Position numbers and translations under genes: made by a program. Below are positions 40,045-50,142 of a stretch of 64,000 nucleotides of DNA, one piece after another. Origin of the DNA: Myxococcales bacterium (GTDB taxonomy: Bacteria > Myxococcota_A > Polyangia > Nannocystales > Nannocystaceae); the NCBI GenBank assembly GCA_020633295.1, contig JACKDW010000010.1, positions 62,001 to 126,000 of the forward strand. Reading direction: 5' to 3'. A model generated the notes under the pieces. That model saw only the letters and a program-made list of their open reading frames with translations, did no database searches and was not told the origin of the DNA. Position 1 is the stretch's first letter; the number at the start of each line of letters is the position of its first letter.

Positions 40045-40941
40045 ATGCGAAGCGCACCGAGCTCAGCCCCGATCCTCCTCTCCCTCGCGCTGGGGCTATT
40101 CGGCCCCGCGCTCGTCGCCTGCTCGGGCGGCGGGGACGACAGCGCGTCGACGTCCGACACCGCCGCGGAGACCGACGCGACCGGCGGCACCACCGAGGCG
40201 AGCGCGACCGCGGTCACCACCGGCGACGACGGCACCGAGGGCACGACGGCCGGCTCGGGCGCGTCGACGACGACGAGCGCGTCGACCACGACCGGCGACC
40301 CGGGGACGACGAGCGCCGCGACGGACCCGACGGACGCGACGACGACCACGACAGGGCTCAGCGACCCGCTGATGACCTTCTTCGTCTCGAGCGACACTCA
40401 CCCGACGGGCAACCTCGGCGGGCTCGCGGGCGCGGACAAGCGCTGCCAGACGCTCGCCGACGCCGTCGGCGCGGGCGACCGGACCTGGCGGGCGTACCTC
40501 AGCGCGGAGAAGGGCGACGGGGACCAGCCCGTGCACGCGCGCGATCGCATCGGTCAGGGGCCCTGGCACAACGCGGCGCTGGAGCTGGTGGCCGCCAACC
40601 TCGACGAGCTGCACGCGCTCGACGGCGACCACGCGCTCTTCCTCGACGAGAACGGCGGCATGGTGAACGGGCAGTGGGCGGACTCGCCGACGCCCAACGA
40701 GCACGACATCCTCACGGGCAGCGATCGCGACGGCATGCTGCTGCCGGGCTTGACCTGCGCCGACTGGACCTCCGAGGACGCGGCGCTGCTGGCCCAGGTC
40801 GGGCACTCCGACGGGCTCGGGCCGATGATGAGCGACGCCGAGCAGTACCGCCCGTGGAACTCGGTTCACGAGAGCGGCGGCTGCAACGACACGGCGCCGA
40901 AGGGCGGCGCCGGGAAGATCTACTGCTTCGCGGTCGACTAG
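40045..40941 (+). CDS. Lipoprotein with DUF1554 / C-type-lectin-like domain
   Basis: A 298-residue surface lipoprotein. Signal with lipobox LVAC near residue 27, a Thr/Ser/Asp stalk of about 80 residues, and a C-terminal globular domain (MTFFVSSDTHPTGNLGGLAGADKRCQ, RTWRAYLSAEKG, DRIGQGPWHN, YCFAVD at the end) that fits the DUF1554/C-type-lectin-like fold found in myxobacterial and leptospiral surface proteins. Cys residues in the domain can form the fold's disulfides. Binding role inferred. ATG 40045 is preceded by AAGGA at seven bases. Confidence 0.85.
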   Translation: MRSAPSSAPILLSLALGLFGPALVACSGGGDDSASTSDTAAETDATGGTTEASATAVTTGDDGTEGTTAGSGASTTTSASTTTGDPGTTSAATDPTDATTTTTGLSDPLMTFFVSSDTHPTGNLGGLAGADKRCQTLADAVGAGDRTWRAYLSAEKGDGDQPVHARDRIGQGPWHNAALELVAANLDELHALDGDHALFLDENGGMVNGQWADSPTPNEHDILTGSDRDGMLLPGLTCADWTSEDAALLAQVGHSDGLGPMMSDAEQYRPWNSVHESGGCNDTAPKGGAGKIYCFAVD

Positions 40942-40954
40942 CCGCGGGTCGCCG

Positions 40955-42046
40955 TCAGCCCGCGCACGCGCAGCCCGGAGGTTGATGGCACGCCTTGCTC
41001 GCGGCGATGCAGCTGTCTCCGCACGGCTTCCCCTTGCGACAGGTTCGACAGCAGCCCGCCTCGGGCGCGGGCGCGGCGGCCTCGCGGGGCGGGGCGCTCG
41101 CGGCCTGCGGCAGCGGCGGGACGCCGCCCCGCTCGCACAGCTCGCGTCCGCGCTGGAGCGCGCTGAGCTCCTCCGGGGACGAGCTCAGCCTCCACGCGCG
41201 CTTGATCGCGATCCAGTCCTCCAGGTACTCACAGCGCGCGCGTGACTCGATCGGCGGCAACCAGCGGTCCGGGCCCTTGTCGCCCTTGCTGCGGTTCGCG
41301 GACGCGGCGACGACCAGCAGGTGGTGGGGCGTCCGCAGATCGTTGGCGTACGCGGCGCGCCGCTCGTCGCTCCAGTCCGCGCCGCCCGAACGCGCCGCGT
41401 TCGAGAGCGGCACTACGTGGTCGATGTCCAGCGCGCGCGGGCTCGTGAACTCCTCGCCGGTGTAGGGGCACACCCACAGCCCGCGCGCGACCGTGCAGCG
41501 ATCGCCGGGCGCGAAGGTCACCGGGATCCGCGACTGCGCGATCAGGAGCTCCTGCCGCGTGTCCTGGCAGTCTCGATCGTCGTCGCGCCAGCCGGACCAC
41601 GAGTCGCGCTGGTAGCGGGCGAGCGAGGACGTCCCGGCGCTCGCCAGCGACGCCAGCTGGATCGGCGCGGGAGCGGGCGCGGGCGCCTCGACCGCGGCGC
41701 GCGCTTCGACGGCGGCGCGCGGAGGAGCCTCGGGGACGGCCGTCTCCGTCATCGCGGACCCCGGATCCTGCGCCGCGATCGACGGCGTCGGCGACGCGGG
41801 CGGCGTGGACTGGGGTCCGTCGCACGCGAGCCCGCCGACGAGCAGCGCCGCGAGCGAGAGCCAGGCGCGCCGACGCGGCCGGAGTACAAGATGTCCGTTG
41901 GGACTCGTTCGTGCACGCGCGCGCTCCCGCGGCGCGTCGACTCGCGGGCGCGGCGACGCGTCGCGGCGAACGGGACGGGCGCGGGCGAGGATTGGCGTGG
42001 GCGCGCGAGCTGTCCGGTGAGCGGTGCGGGGAGCTGGAGCCGCCAC
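40955..42046 (-). CDS. HNH endonuclease lipoprotein with Cys-rich tail
   Basis: An exported nuclease of the GmrSD-C/DUF1524-type HNH family: LDIDHVVPLSNAARSGGADW, YANDLRTPHHLL and NRSKGDKGPDRWLPP give the DH, N and catalytic features. It is followed by a linker and a Cys-rich tail (CCRTCRKGKPCGDSCI, CHQPPGCAC), a knot-like motif often attached to secreted nucleases. The hydrophobic core and lipobox (LAALLVGGLAC) show export as a lipoprotein. The start is uncertain: no ATG, GTG or TTG lies in frame just before the signal; the nearest in-frame candidate is GTG 42046, and codon bias begins only near 41890. Possible role: degradation of extracellular or prey DNA. Confidence 0.75.
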   Translation of the reverse strand: MAAPAPRTAHRTARAPTPILARARPVRRDASPRPRVDAPRERARARTSPNGHLVLRPRRRAWLSLAALLVGGLACDGPQSTPPASPTPSIAAQDPGSAMTETAVPEAPPRAAVEARAAVEAPAPAPAPIQLASLASAGTSSLARYQRDSWSGWRDDDRDCQDTRQELLIAQSRIPVTFAPGDRCTVARGLWVCPYTGEEFTSPRALDIDHVVPLSNAARSGGADWSDERRAAYANDLRTPHHLLVVAASANRSKGDKGPDRWLPPIESRARCEYLEDWIAIKRAWRLSSSPEELSALQRGRELCERGGVPPLPQAASAPPREAAAPAPEAGCCRTCRKGKPCGDSCIAASKACHQPPGCACAG

Positions 42047-42435
42047 GATGCCGGACAGTATCGAGCGGCTTTGGCCAGGACACCAGACGCGCGGCGAGAG
42101 TTTTTCGCTCGCACACGCGCCCGTCATGGTGTCGAGGAGCGCCGTGGCTGGCGAGGACCACGCTGGAGGTCAGGTCGGCGCCGATGGGCGCCGAGGCGTC
42201 GTGACGCTCGGCCGAGGCCGTGACGCGGCGGCGTCGCGACGCCGCGAACTCGTGGGGCCGCGCGGTGGTGAAGACCGTGAGAGCCACGCCGGCGCCGCGC
42301 CGCGCGGTCGGGCCCGGGCGCTCATCGGCGGGTGACGTGAGCCCCCGGGCTCGGACGCGCCGCGCGACGCCGCCGCGATCGCGGCGCGCGGGCGCGCGCG
42401 GACGCGACGCGCTTGTCGGGGGTCGATCGCGGGCG
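42047..42435. other. Intergenic region without a convincing gene
   Basis: About 390 bases between the divergent nuclease and hydrolase genes. Open frames exist on both strands but show no codon bias or start signals; composition is slightly less GC-rich near 42050-42130. Confidence 0.45.
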
Positions 42436-42441
42436 TAGCGT
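42436..42441 (+). promoter_or_regulatory. -10-like TAGCGT, leaderless-type position
   Basis: TAGCGT with seven bases before ATG 42449; a weaker hexamer than the others. Confidence 0.3.
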
Positions 42442-42448
42442 CAGCCCC

Positions 42449-43357
42449 ATGAAGACAGAGCGCGTGGAGTTGGAGCTGGACGGCGCGGTCGTCGTGGGCA
42501 CGCTGTACCTGCCCGAGGGGGACGGGCCGTTCCCGGGCCTCGTGTTCGAGGGTCCGCTGACCAGCGTGAAGGAGCAGGTCACGGGCCGCTACGCCGAGGC
42601 GCTCGCGCGCCGCGGCTTCGTCGGGCTCTCGCTCGACCACCGACACTTCGGCGAGAGCGGCGGCGAGCCGCGGCAGTACGAGCACCCCGGGCGCAAGGTC
42701 GAGGATCTGCGCGCCGGGCTCGAGCTGCTCGCGGGTCACGAGGCCGTCGACGCCGAGGCGCTCGGCGCCGTCGGCGTGTGCGCGGGCGCGGGCTACCTCG
42801 CGCGCGCGGTCGCGGACGACGAGCGCGTCAAGGCCTGGGGGGCGGTCGCGGGCTTCTTTCACGACAGCGCCAAGCAGCGCGAGTGGATGGGCGACCGCTA
42901 CGACGCCGCGATCGCGCGCGCGGTCGCGGCGCGCGAGTACTTCGAGAGCACGGGGGACGCGGAGCACATCCCGGCCGTCGGGCTCGAGGGCGAGGTCGCG
43001 ATGCCGCTGAAGGAGGCCTACGAGTACTACGGGACCGAGCGCGGCGCGGTCGACAACTACGACAACTCCTTCGCGGTCATGTCGCGGGAGCACACGCTCC
43101 CCTGGGACGCGACGGAGGCGGCCCCGGAGATCACCGCGCCGACGCTGATGATCCACTCGGAGCGGGCGCTCGCGCCCGCGCTCGCGCGCGCGTTCTTCGG
43201 CGCGCTCGCTGGACCCAAGCGCGAGCTCTGGGTGGAGTCCGAGGGGCAGATCGACTTCTACGACCAGCCCGCGCGGATCGAGCCCGCCGCGGACGCGCTC
43301 GCCGAGCATTTCCGCGAGCACCTCCGCGCCGGCGGACCCGCGTCGTCGGCGAGCTGA
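42449..43357 (+). CDS. Alpha/beta hydrolase
   Basis: A 302-residue cytoplasmic alpha/beta hydrolase. Early HG-type region FEGPLTSVKEQ, LDHRHFGESGGEPR, nucleophile elbow GVCAGAGY with Cys in the nucleophile position as in dienelactone-hydrolase-like proteins, and an acidic residue in LMIHSERALAP. The C-terminal segment where the catalytic His is expected reads SEGQIDFYDQP, with Gln in the likely position. It is either a divergent active site or a non-classical hydrolase. ATG 42449 follows the -10-like TAGCGT closely. The substrate is unknown. Confidence 0.8.
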   Translation: MKTERVELELDGAVVVGTLYLPEGDGPFPGLVFEGPLTSVKEQVTGRYAEALARRGFVGLSLDHRHFGESGGEPRQYEHPGRKVEDLRAGLELLAGHEAVDAEALGAVGVCAGAGYLARAVADDERVKAWGAVAGFFHDSAKQREWMGDRYDAAIARAVAAREYFESTGDAEHIPAVGLEGEVAMPLKEAYEYYGTERGAVDNYDNSFAVMSREHTLPWDATEAAPEITAPTLMIHSERALAPALARAFFGALAGPKRELWVESEGQIDFYDQPARIEPAADALAEHFREHLRAGGPASSAS

Positions 43358-43448
43358 CGCGCGCTCCGGTGTTGCGCGAGCGCACGGCGTCGCAATCAAT
43401 GCGGCCAAATTGTGGCGCTGCACGACGCGCGCGCGCGGATCTTCGCTG

Positions 43449-43454
43449 TAACTT
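43449..43454 (+). promoter_or_regulatory. -10-like TAACTT, leaderless-type position
   Basis: TAACTT with six bases before ATG 43461, in a locally AT-rich patch. Confidence 0.4.
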
Positions 43455-43460
43455 AAAGAC

Positions 43461-44831
<1,371 letters not shown>

Positions 44832-44845
44832 GCGACGGCGCGAGC

Positions 44846-45472
44846 TCAACCGCGCGGGCGCCGAGCCGCCTGGGCGCGCTCCAGCGCCGCGCGCTTCTCC
44901 GGCGAGCACTCGCGCACGCGCGACATCAGGTAGCTGCACGAGAAGCCGAACTGCTCGAGGAAGCGGGTGACGTCGTCGGGCCCGAACGCGTCCTCGGTCA
45001 TCACGCGCGTGGCCATGCGGTTGCGCGCCTGCTTGTCGCGCGCGGCCGCCTCCCAGTGCACGTCGGGGTGCTGGTTGGAGGCGGCGAGCGCGAGGCGGCT
45101 GAAGTACCCGCTCGGCACCAGCGCGAGCCCGATGTCGCGCGGGAGCGGGTTCGCGCTAATGCGGATGATCGCGGTCCAGAGGCGATCCTCGAGCGTGTAG
45201 CTCGTCTTGAGCGCGCGCACGCGTTCGAACACGCGGCGCAGGAGCTCGTCATCGAAGGTGACGGAGTAGCGCGCGCCCTGCTCGGCGAGGCGCCAGGCGA
45301 CGCGGTCGTGGTGCTCGTCGAAGTCGCCGAGCGTCCCGTCGCCCGCGTAGCTCTCGCGGCGCCAGCTGGCCTCGGGCTGGGTGAGGATCGCGTCGAACAG
45401 GCGCAGCGCGGCGCGCTCGCACTTCGCGGGCGAGATCGTGGGGGCGGCGTGAACGCGGCGGACGCGGGCCAT
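44846..45472 (-). CDS. Conserved hypothetical protein downstream of the DUF2330 gene
   Basis: A 208-residue helical protein without a recognised family (MARVRRVHAAPTISPAKCERAALRLFDAIL, ARYSVTFDDELLRRVFERVRAL, a C-terminal FGFSCSYLMSRVREC). No signal peptide. ATG 45472 lies ten bases after the proper stop of the DUF2330 gene read in its restored frame. A single open frame joins the two genes only because of a frame change upstream, so the apparent 616-residue fusion is not genuine. Confidence 0.65.
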   Translation of the reverse strand: MARVRRVHAAPTISPAKCERAALRLFDAILTQPEASWRRESYAGDGTLGDFDEHHDRVAWRLAEQGARYSVTFDDELLRRVFERVRALKTSYTLEDRLWTAIIRISANPLPRDIGLALVPSGYFSRLALAASNQHPDVHWEAAARDKQARNRMATRVMTEDAFGPDDVTRFLEQFGFSCSYLMSRVRECSPEKRAALERAQAARRPRG

Positions 45473-45482
45473 GGCGCGGGGG

Positions 45483-46696
45483 TCAGGTGATGGCGCGCCG
45501 CGGGGTCCGTCGCCAGACCCCGAGCAGGGCGAGCAGGAGCAGCCACGCGCCGGGCGGCGCCGCGTCGCCCACGGCGCAGCGGCCGCGCGCGCGGGCTCCG
45601 ACGTCGGCGCGGGCTCGCCGGCGGGCGCGACCTGGGGCCCGCCAGCGACCTTAGGCGCAGCCGCGCCGAGGCTGACGGCGAAGTCCTCGGCCCAGCGCGC
45701 GGGCGCGAGCTCGACGTCGCCGCCGTCGGGCGGCGCGGGCGCGTTGACTCGCTCGCTCAGCAGCACCGACATGTGCAGCGCGCGGGCGTCACCGAAGCGC
45801 TTTTGAAGCATGTCTTTCAAGACATCAGGTGCGTCGGCCGGCGCGAAGCGATCGACCGCGGCCGCGAGCGGCCCGTCGGCGAAGCGCGCGGTCTCGAGGT
45901 ACCGGCCGCCGCTGACGACTTCGAAGCCGCGCGCGCGGACGCCGTCGAACGCGCGCTCGGCGGGCGGCGCCGCGGTCACGAGGTACACGCGCGCCGCGAA
46001 CTCGCCCATGTGCGTCGAGAGCTTGAGCGGGTACGCGGCGTCCGCCGACGGGAACTGCACGCGCAGCGGCGGCAGCCCGCCCTCGGCCTCGAGCGCGGCG
46101 CCCGACGCCGGCGTGACGCGGATCGCCAGGAACGTCCAGCCGCGCTCGATGTAGTACGCGAGCGTCGCGGCCGGCAGCTCCTGGAAGCCGTGCTCACGCA
46201 TCCAGGCGTTGAGCGCCGCGTCCGCGCCGGTCTCGCCGGCGACCTGGATCGGCTGGATCTCGAACGGGCCGACCCTGGCGGGCGGCAGCAGCGTCAGCAC
46301 GGCCTGCGGCGGCGCGGACTTCTCCATCGCGCGCGCGCGCGCCCTCGGGCGCTCGCGCCGGAGCTGCACCCACTCGTCGAGCGCGTCGAACAGCGCGGGG
46401 TCGACCGTCCCGTAGTCGGTGGGCGCGGCGGGCACGGGGACGATCCACGCGAGCGAGGGCGCGGCGTCGCCGGCGTACTCGACCTTGAGCACGAGCTCCT
46501 CGACGCCGTCGTGGTGCAGGATCAGCGCCTGCTGCCCCTTCTGGCCGATCTTCATGCTCGCGGGGCCCTGCGCGTGCAGGCAGGCGCGGGCCGGGGAGGA
46601 CGGCGCCAGCGTGACGGCGAGGGCGGCCGCGGCGGTCGCGGCGAGGAGGCGCCGCGGGCCGCGGCGTCGTGGGGTGGTCGGGGCCGCAGGGGTCAC
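45483..46696 (-). CDS. DUF2330 membrane-anchored protein, frameshifted near its C-terminus
   Basis: About 400 residues. GTG 46696 starts a signal peptide (RRLLAATAAAALAVTLAPSSPARAC), followed by the DUF2330 domain (about 35-330: ALILHHDGVEELVLKVEY, LAWIVPVPAAPTDYG, MREHGFQELPAATLAYYIERGWTFLAIRV, VYLVTAAPP). Near 45580 the frame changes by one base: in the neighbouring frame the sequence continues as PPGAWLLLLALLGVWRRTPRR and stops at 45483, the expected C-terminal membrane anchor with Arg tail. In the uninterrupted frame that anchor is lost. The function of DUF2330 is unknown; an extracytoplasmic location is clear. Confidence 0.75.
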
Positions 46697-46705
46697 TGGT
46701 CGCGC

Positions 46706-46711
46706 ATCATA
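46706..46711 (-). promoter_or_regulatory. -10-like TATGAT for DUF2330 gene
   Basis: Minus-strand TATGAT with nine bases before GTG 46696. Confidence 0.45.
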
Positions 46712-46763
46712 CCACCCGCGCGCGTCTGGCCGCGCGCGATCATCTGTCGAAAGGGGCAGGTCG

Positions 46764-47087
46764 CTAGCAGAGCAGCTGCTCGAGCAGCTCGAATTGCGCG
46801 CGCTCGCTCGGGTGGATCACGCCGTCGGCTTCGAACACGTGGCGCGCCGCGTCGAGCACGAGGTCGCGATGGTGCCGCGGCACGCGGGTCGGGTCGACCT
46901 CCTCGGGCGGCGGCGGGCGCTCGAGCCAGCGCAGGATCCCGTCGCGATCCTCGTGCAGCTCGAGCGCGTTGATCAGCTTGCCGACGAACTCGCGCTCCGC
47001 GTCCTGGATCTCGAGATCCGCCCAGGCGAAGGCGCACACGAACTTCATGAGGCGAAGCGCGTCTTCGCGCGCGAGCGGTGCAGGCAT
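46764..47087 (-). CDS. TerB-like protein
   Basis: A 107-residue helical protein with the two-lobed TerB signature: MKFVCAFAWADLEIQDAEREFVGKLINAL and ARHVFEADGVIHPSERAQFELLEQLL, each with the acidic D/E-x-x-x-x-E pattern thought to bind metal. TerB-like domains occur in tellurite resistance and membrane-stress modules, often as small stand-alone proteins. ATG 47087 sits five bases after TATCCT, so the longer frame to 47339 is rejected. Same strand as the DUF2330 gene but with its own promoter-like hexamer and a second one before DUF2330. Confidence 0.8.
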   Translation of the reverse strand: MPAPLAREDALRLMKFVCAFAWADLEIQDAEREFVGKLINALELHEDRDGILRWLERPPPPEEVDPTRVPRHHRDLVLDAARHVFEADGVIHPSERAQFELLEQLLC

Positions 47088-47092
47088 GACCC

Positions 47093-47098
47093 AGGATA
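47093..47098 (-). promoter_or_regulatory. -10-like TATCCT, leaderless-type position
   Basis: Minus-strand TATCCT with five bases before the ATG at 47087. Confidence 0.45.
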
Positions 47099-47220
47099 TC
47101 ACCGGGCGCGGAATTTTGGGGCGCGCGCGGGCGCGTCGCTCGCTAGATTCGATCGCGGCCGCGTCCGGTGACGTCGGCGCGGACGTCGTCTCGACGGTCA
47201 CGCGGACGCGGCGGCACACG

Positions 47221-47845
47221 ATGACGACGGCGCGAGACCAGCTCGAGATCCTCCGCCGCGACGACGCCAGCTCCTTGTACACGCGCTGGCGCGAGGCGGC
47301 GACGTACTTCCGCGACCGCGCGCGCGCGGGCGAGGACATCGCGTGCGCCGAGCAGGCGCTGATCGACTGCTTCCGCGACTCGTGTCAGGTCCCCGTGATG
47401 GAGCCCTGCGCCGAGGCGCTCGCGCGCCAGCGGCTCATGACCGCGGACCTCTCGGGGCTGGAGCGCCTGGTGAGGCGCGCGTCGTTTCAGCCCTACATGC
47501 TGCGCGCGCTGGCGACGATCGCCGCGCTCGGGACGAGCGTCGCGCTCGCGATCCCGTGCCTGCTCGAGCACCTCGCGCGTCACGAGCACGTGGTGCTCGA
47601 CGCGCTCGCGGGGCACTGCGTCGCGCGCCCCGACGGCGGGCGGACGCTCGCGGAGCTGGGATCCGAGATGGCGCGAAGGCCAGACGCGCGCGCGCGCGTC
47701 GGCGGCCTCGCGATCCGGCTGCTGAGGCTCGACGCCGCGGTCGCGCCGCTGCTGCCCGTGCTCGCGGCGCAGCTGGAGGTCAGGCGCCCGCGCGGGCTGG
47801 CCGTGGGGGCGGCGCGCTCGCTCGGGCACCTCGCCGAGCGCGCGG
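47221..47845 (+). CDS. HEAT-repeat protein, 5' portion of a frameshifted gene
   Basis: First about 205 codons of a HEAT/Armadillo-type helical protein (ACAEQALIDCFRDSCQVPVMEPCAEAL, MLRALATIAALGTSVALAIPCLLEHL, LAVGAARSLGHLAE). ATG 47221 has a TAGATT hexamer at 47144-47149 upstream. Good coding sequence leaves this frame near 47839; skipping one base there joins SLGHLAE to ARVSLQAITPRLLATLG of the next part. Cytoplasmic, no signal peptide. Confidence 0.7.
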
Positions 47846-50041
47846 GTGAGCCTGCAGGCGATCACGCCGCGCCTGCTCGCCACGCTCGGCCGCGGGAACG
47901 CGGAGGCGCGACGCGCCGTCGCGCGCGCGCTGGCGATCGACGGGCTCGCGCGGGGGGACGACGCGCTCGTCGACCGCGTCGTCGAGCACCGCTGCGCCGT
48001 CGAGCGGCGCGGCGGCGTGGCGGCGCTCGACCTGGCGCTCAACGCCCGGGGTCACGCCAGCGATCGCCACATGACGCGGCTCGCCCGGCGGCTCGTCGAT
48101 CGCAGCCCCGCGGTACGGATCCTGGCGCGGGCGGCCCTGCGCGCGGCGGCGCGGGCCGGACGACGCAGCGTGCCGCCGTCGCCCGCGCTCGCGGAGCTGG
48201 TCGCGCGCATGCGTCGACGCGCGCTGCAGGGCTTCTTGCGGGAGACGCTGCAGGAGCTCGCGGAGCGCGACCCGCAGGCCGCGGCGGTGATCGAGGCCCA
48301 CGCGCGCGCGCACCCGTGGCGGGCGCGCGAGCCCTACGCGTCGCTGCGGCGCGCGTGTGAGGATGTCCTTGGGGGCAGCGAGGCGAGACCCTGCGCGATC
48401 TGTCGCTACCTGCCGCGCTCGCAGCTCTACAGCGCGGCGCGCTCGCTGCCCGCTGAATTCTCGCGCTTGCGGCCCGTCGAGGCCGACGCGCATCGCCTCG
48501 GGGCGTCGGCGGAGGCGCCCGAGGGGACGCTGCTGCGCTGCCCGGAGTGCGGCGCGTATTACCGTCACCAGCACGTCGAGGAGTCCATCGACATCAACTG
48601 GATCGAGGTCGAGATCACCGTCGAGCGCCTGCTCCCACGCCGCGCGCTCGAGCTCCTGCGCGGCGCGGCGCGCGACGCCTATCGCGCCGGGCTCGAGGCG
48701 CTGGTGGCCGCGAACCGTCGGCGGCTGAGGCACCCGCGCCGCGAGGTCCGCGTCGACGCGACGTGGTTCATCACGCGGCACGAGCTCGCGCGAGGCGAGC
48801 TCGCGTCGGCGCTGACGCTGCTCGCGGACGAGGAGGAGGCGGTGCGGCTCGAGACGCTCGAGGCGCTGCTCGCCTGCGGCGCGCGGGCCCCTGAGCCCGC
48901 GCTGACGACGGCGCTGCGGCGCGCGCTCGGGGACGAGTCGGCGAAGGTCCGCGAGCGCGCGTCTCGCCTGCTTGTTAAGACATGTGAAGTCGAGTCGCTG
49001 GCGTCGCTGCTCGAGCACGCGCGCGCGGAGGTGCGCGGCCGCGCGGCCGCGCGGCTGCGCGACGAGCTCGCGGCCGGGCGCGTCGAGCCGGCCGTCGCGC
49101 TCGCGCTCGCGCGCCCGCTGCTGCACGCGCCCGAATCGCGTGAGTACGAGGCGGGGCTCGGTGTCCTGAAGGCCGTGGCGACCCGCCCGGGGTGGACCGA
49201 GCCAGCCGTCGCGGCGCTGGTCGAGCTCGCCGAGGACCCCGCGCGCCCGGACGAGCGGCGGATCCAGGCGCTCTACCGGCTCTCGTGGCTGGTCGGCGAC
49301 GGCGTTGAGCTGACGCCGGTCGTCCCGGCGCTCGCGGCCCTGCTCGAGCAGCCGGCGCTGCGCTGGGCCGTCCACGACACGCTGCGGGGCGCGCAGAACC
49401 ACGGGGCCGACATCGGCGCGGCCGCGCCCGCGCTGACGCGCCTCCTCGACCAGCCGGCGGTCTCGTTTCGCGGCGCGATCGCGGGGACGCTGCGGCGCTG
49501 GGAGGACGAGGGCGGCTGCCTCGACGCCGCGACGCCCACGATCGCGCGCGGGCTCGCGGACCCCGACGACGACGAGCTGCGCTACACGTGCGTCGACCTG
49601 ATCCGGCGGCGGCTCGATCGTGGTGAGTATGTCCGTGAGGCCATCCCTCCCCTCGAGCGCTGCGTCGACGACGACGCGCGCTACTTTCGCGAGACGGGCG
49701 CCGAGCTGCTCGCGCGCGTGCTGTGCGGGCTGGGCGAGCACGCGGCGCTGTGTGAGCTGCTCGCGCGCGCGGGCCCGATCGTCCGCGGGGGCGCGCTCGC
49801 CGGGGTGGCGCGCGAGCTCGGCCGCGGAGACGGGTCGATCGCCGAGTCCGTGTCCGACGCGCTGCTCGACGCGCTGCTCGAGCACATGGATCATGAGCGC
49901 CGGTACGTCCGGGAGCAGGCCGAGACGTCCCTGCGGCGGCTCGCCGCCCGCGGGCCCGAGGCGCGCGCGCGGCTGCAGGCGCGGGCGCGGGCGCGGGGCG
50001 CATGGACGCAGCTAGCGACGCTGCTGGGAGCGACCCCATGA
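47846..50041 (+). CDS. HEAT-repeat protein with zinc-knuckle insert, 3' portion
   Basis: Continuation of the preceding gene, 731 residues in this part. HEAT repeats surround an inserted segment with CAIC and CPEC pairs (about 48391 and 48540; ARPCAICRYLP, LLRCPECGAYYRH), a four-Cys arrangement suited to zinc. Later repeats are regular (LVELAEDPARPDERRIQALYRLSWL, LAALLEQPALRWAVHDTLRGAQNHG). The 3' end overlaps an ATG of the next gene (ATGA at 50038-50041). GTG 47846 has no ribosome-binding site, so independent initiation is unlikely. Scaffold function inferred from the fold. Confidence 0.75.
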   Translation: MSLQAITPRLLATLGRGNAEARRAVARALAIDGLARGDDALVDRVVEHRCAVERRGGVAALDLALNARGHASDRHMTRLARRLVDRSPAVRILARAALRAAARAGRRSVPPSPALAELVARMRRRALQGFLRETLQELAERDPQAAAVIEAHARAHPWRAREPYASLRRACEDVLGGSEARPCAICRYLPRSQLYSAARSLPAEFSRLRPVEADAHRLGASAEAPEGTLLRCPECGAYYRHQHVEESIDINWIEVEITVERLLPRRALELLRGAARDAYRAGLEALVAANRRRLRHPRREVRVDATWFITRHELARGELASALTLLADEEEAVRLETLEALLACGARAPEPALTTALRRALGDESAKVRERASRLLVKTCEVESLASLLEHARAEVRGRAAARLRDELAAGRVEPAVALALARPLLHAPESREYEAGLGVLKAVATRPGWTEPAVAALVELAEDPARPDERRIQALYRLSWLVGDGVELTPVVPALAALLEQPALRWAVHDTLRGAQNHGADIGAAAPALTRLLDQPAVSFRGAIAGTLRRWEDEGGCLDAATPTIARGLADPDDDELRYTCVDLIRRRLDRGEYVREAIPPLERCVDDDARYFRETGAELLARVLCGLGEHAALCELLARAGPIVRGGALAGVARELGRGDGSIAESVSDALLDALLEHMDHERRYVREQAETSLRRLAARGPEARARLQARARARGAWTQLATLLGATP

Positions 50042-50142
50042 GCGACGCGATCGAGCTGCGACTCACGCGGCGCGAGCGGTCGCCGGCTCGTGGCGACGCG
50101 CGTAGGCCGTGTCGTCGCCGCGCGCGTTGTCGATCTTCGGTG

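Noticed and set aside
44846..46696. A single 616-residue DUF2330 fusion protein
   Set aside because: The shifted frame contains the expected membrane helix, Arg tail and stop, followed by a separate ATG, so two genes are more credible.
46969..47220. Extending the HEAT gene start upstream to 46969
   Set aside because: The region overlaps the TerB-like gene on the other strand and loses codon bias; ATG 47221 is the better start.
50038..50142. Start of the exported TPR protein at the ATG overlapping the HEAT stop
   Set aside because: It would put 35 mostly Arg-rich residues with poor codon bias before the signal peptide; kept only as an alternative.
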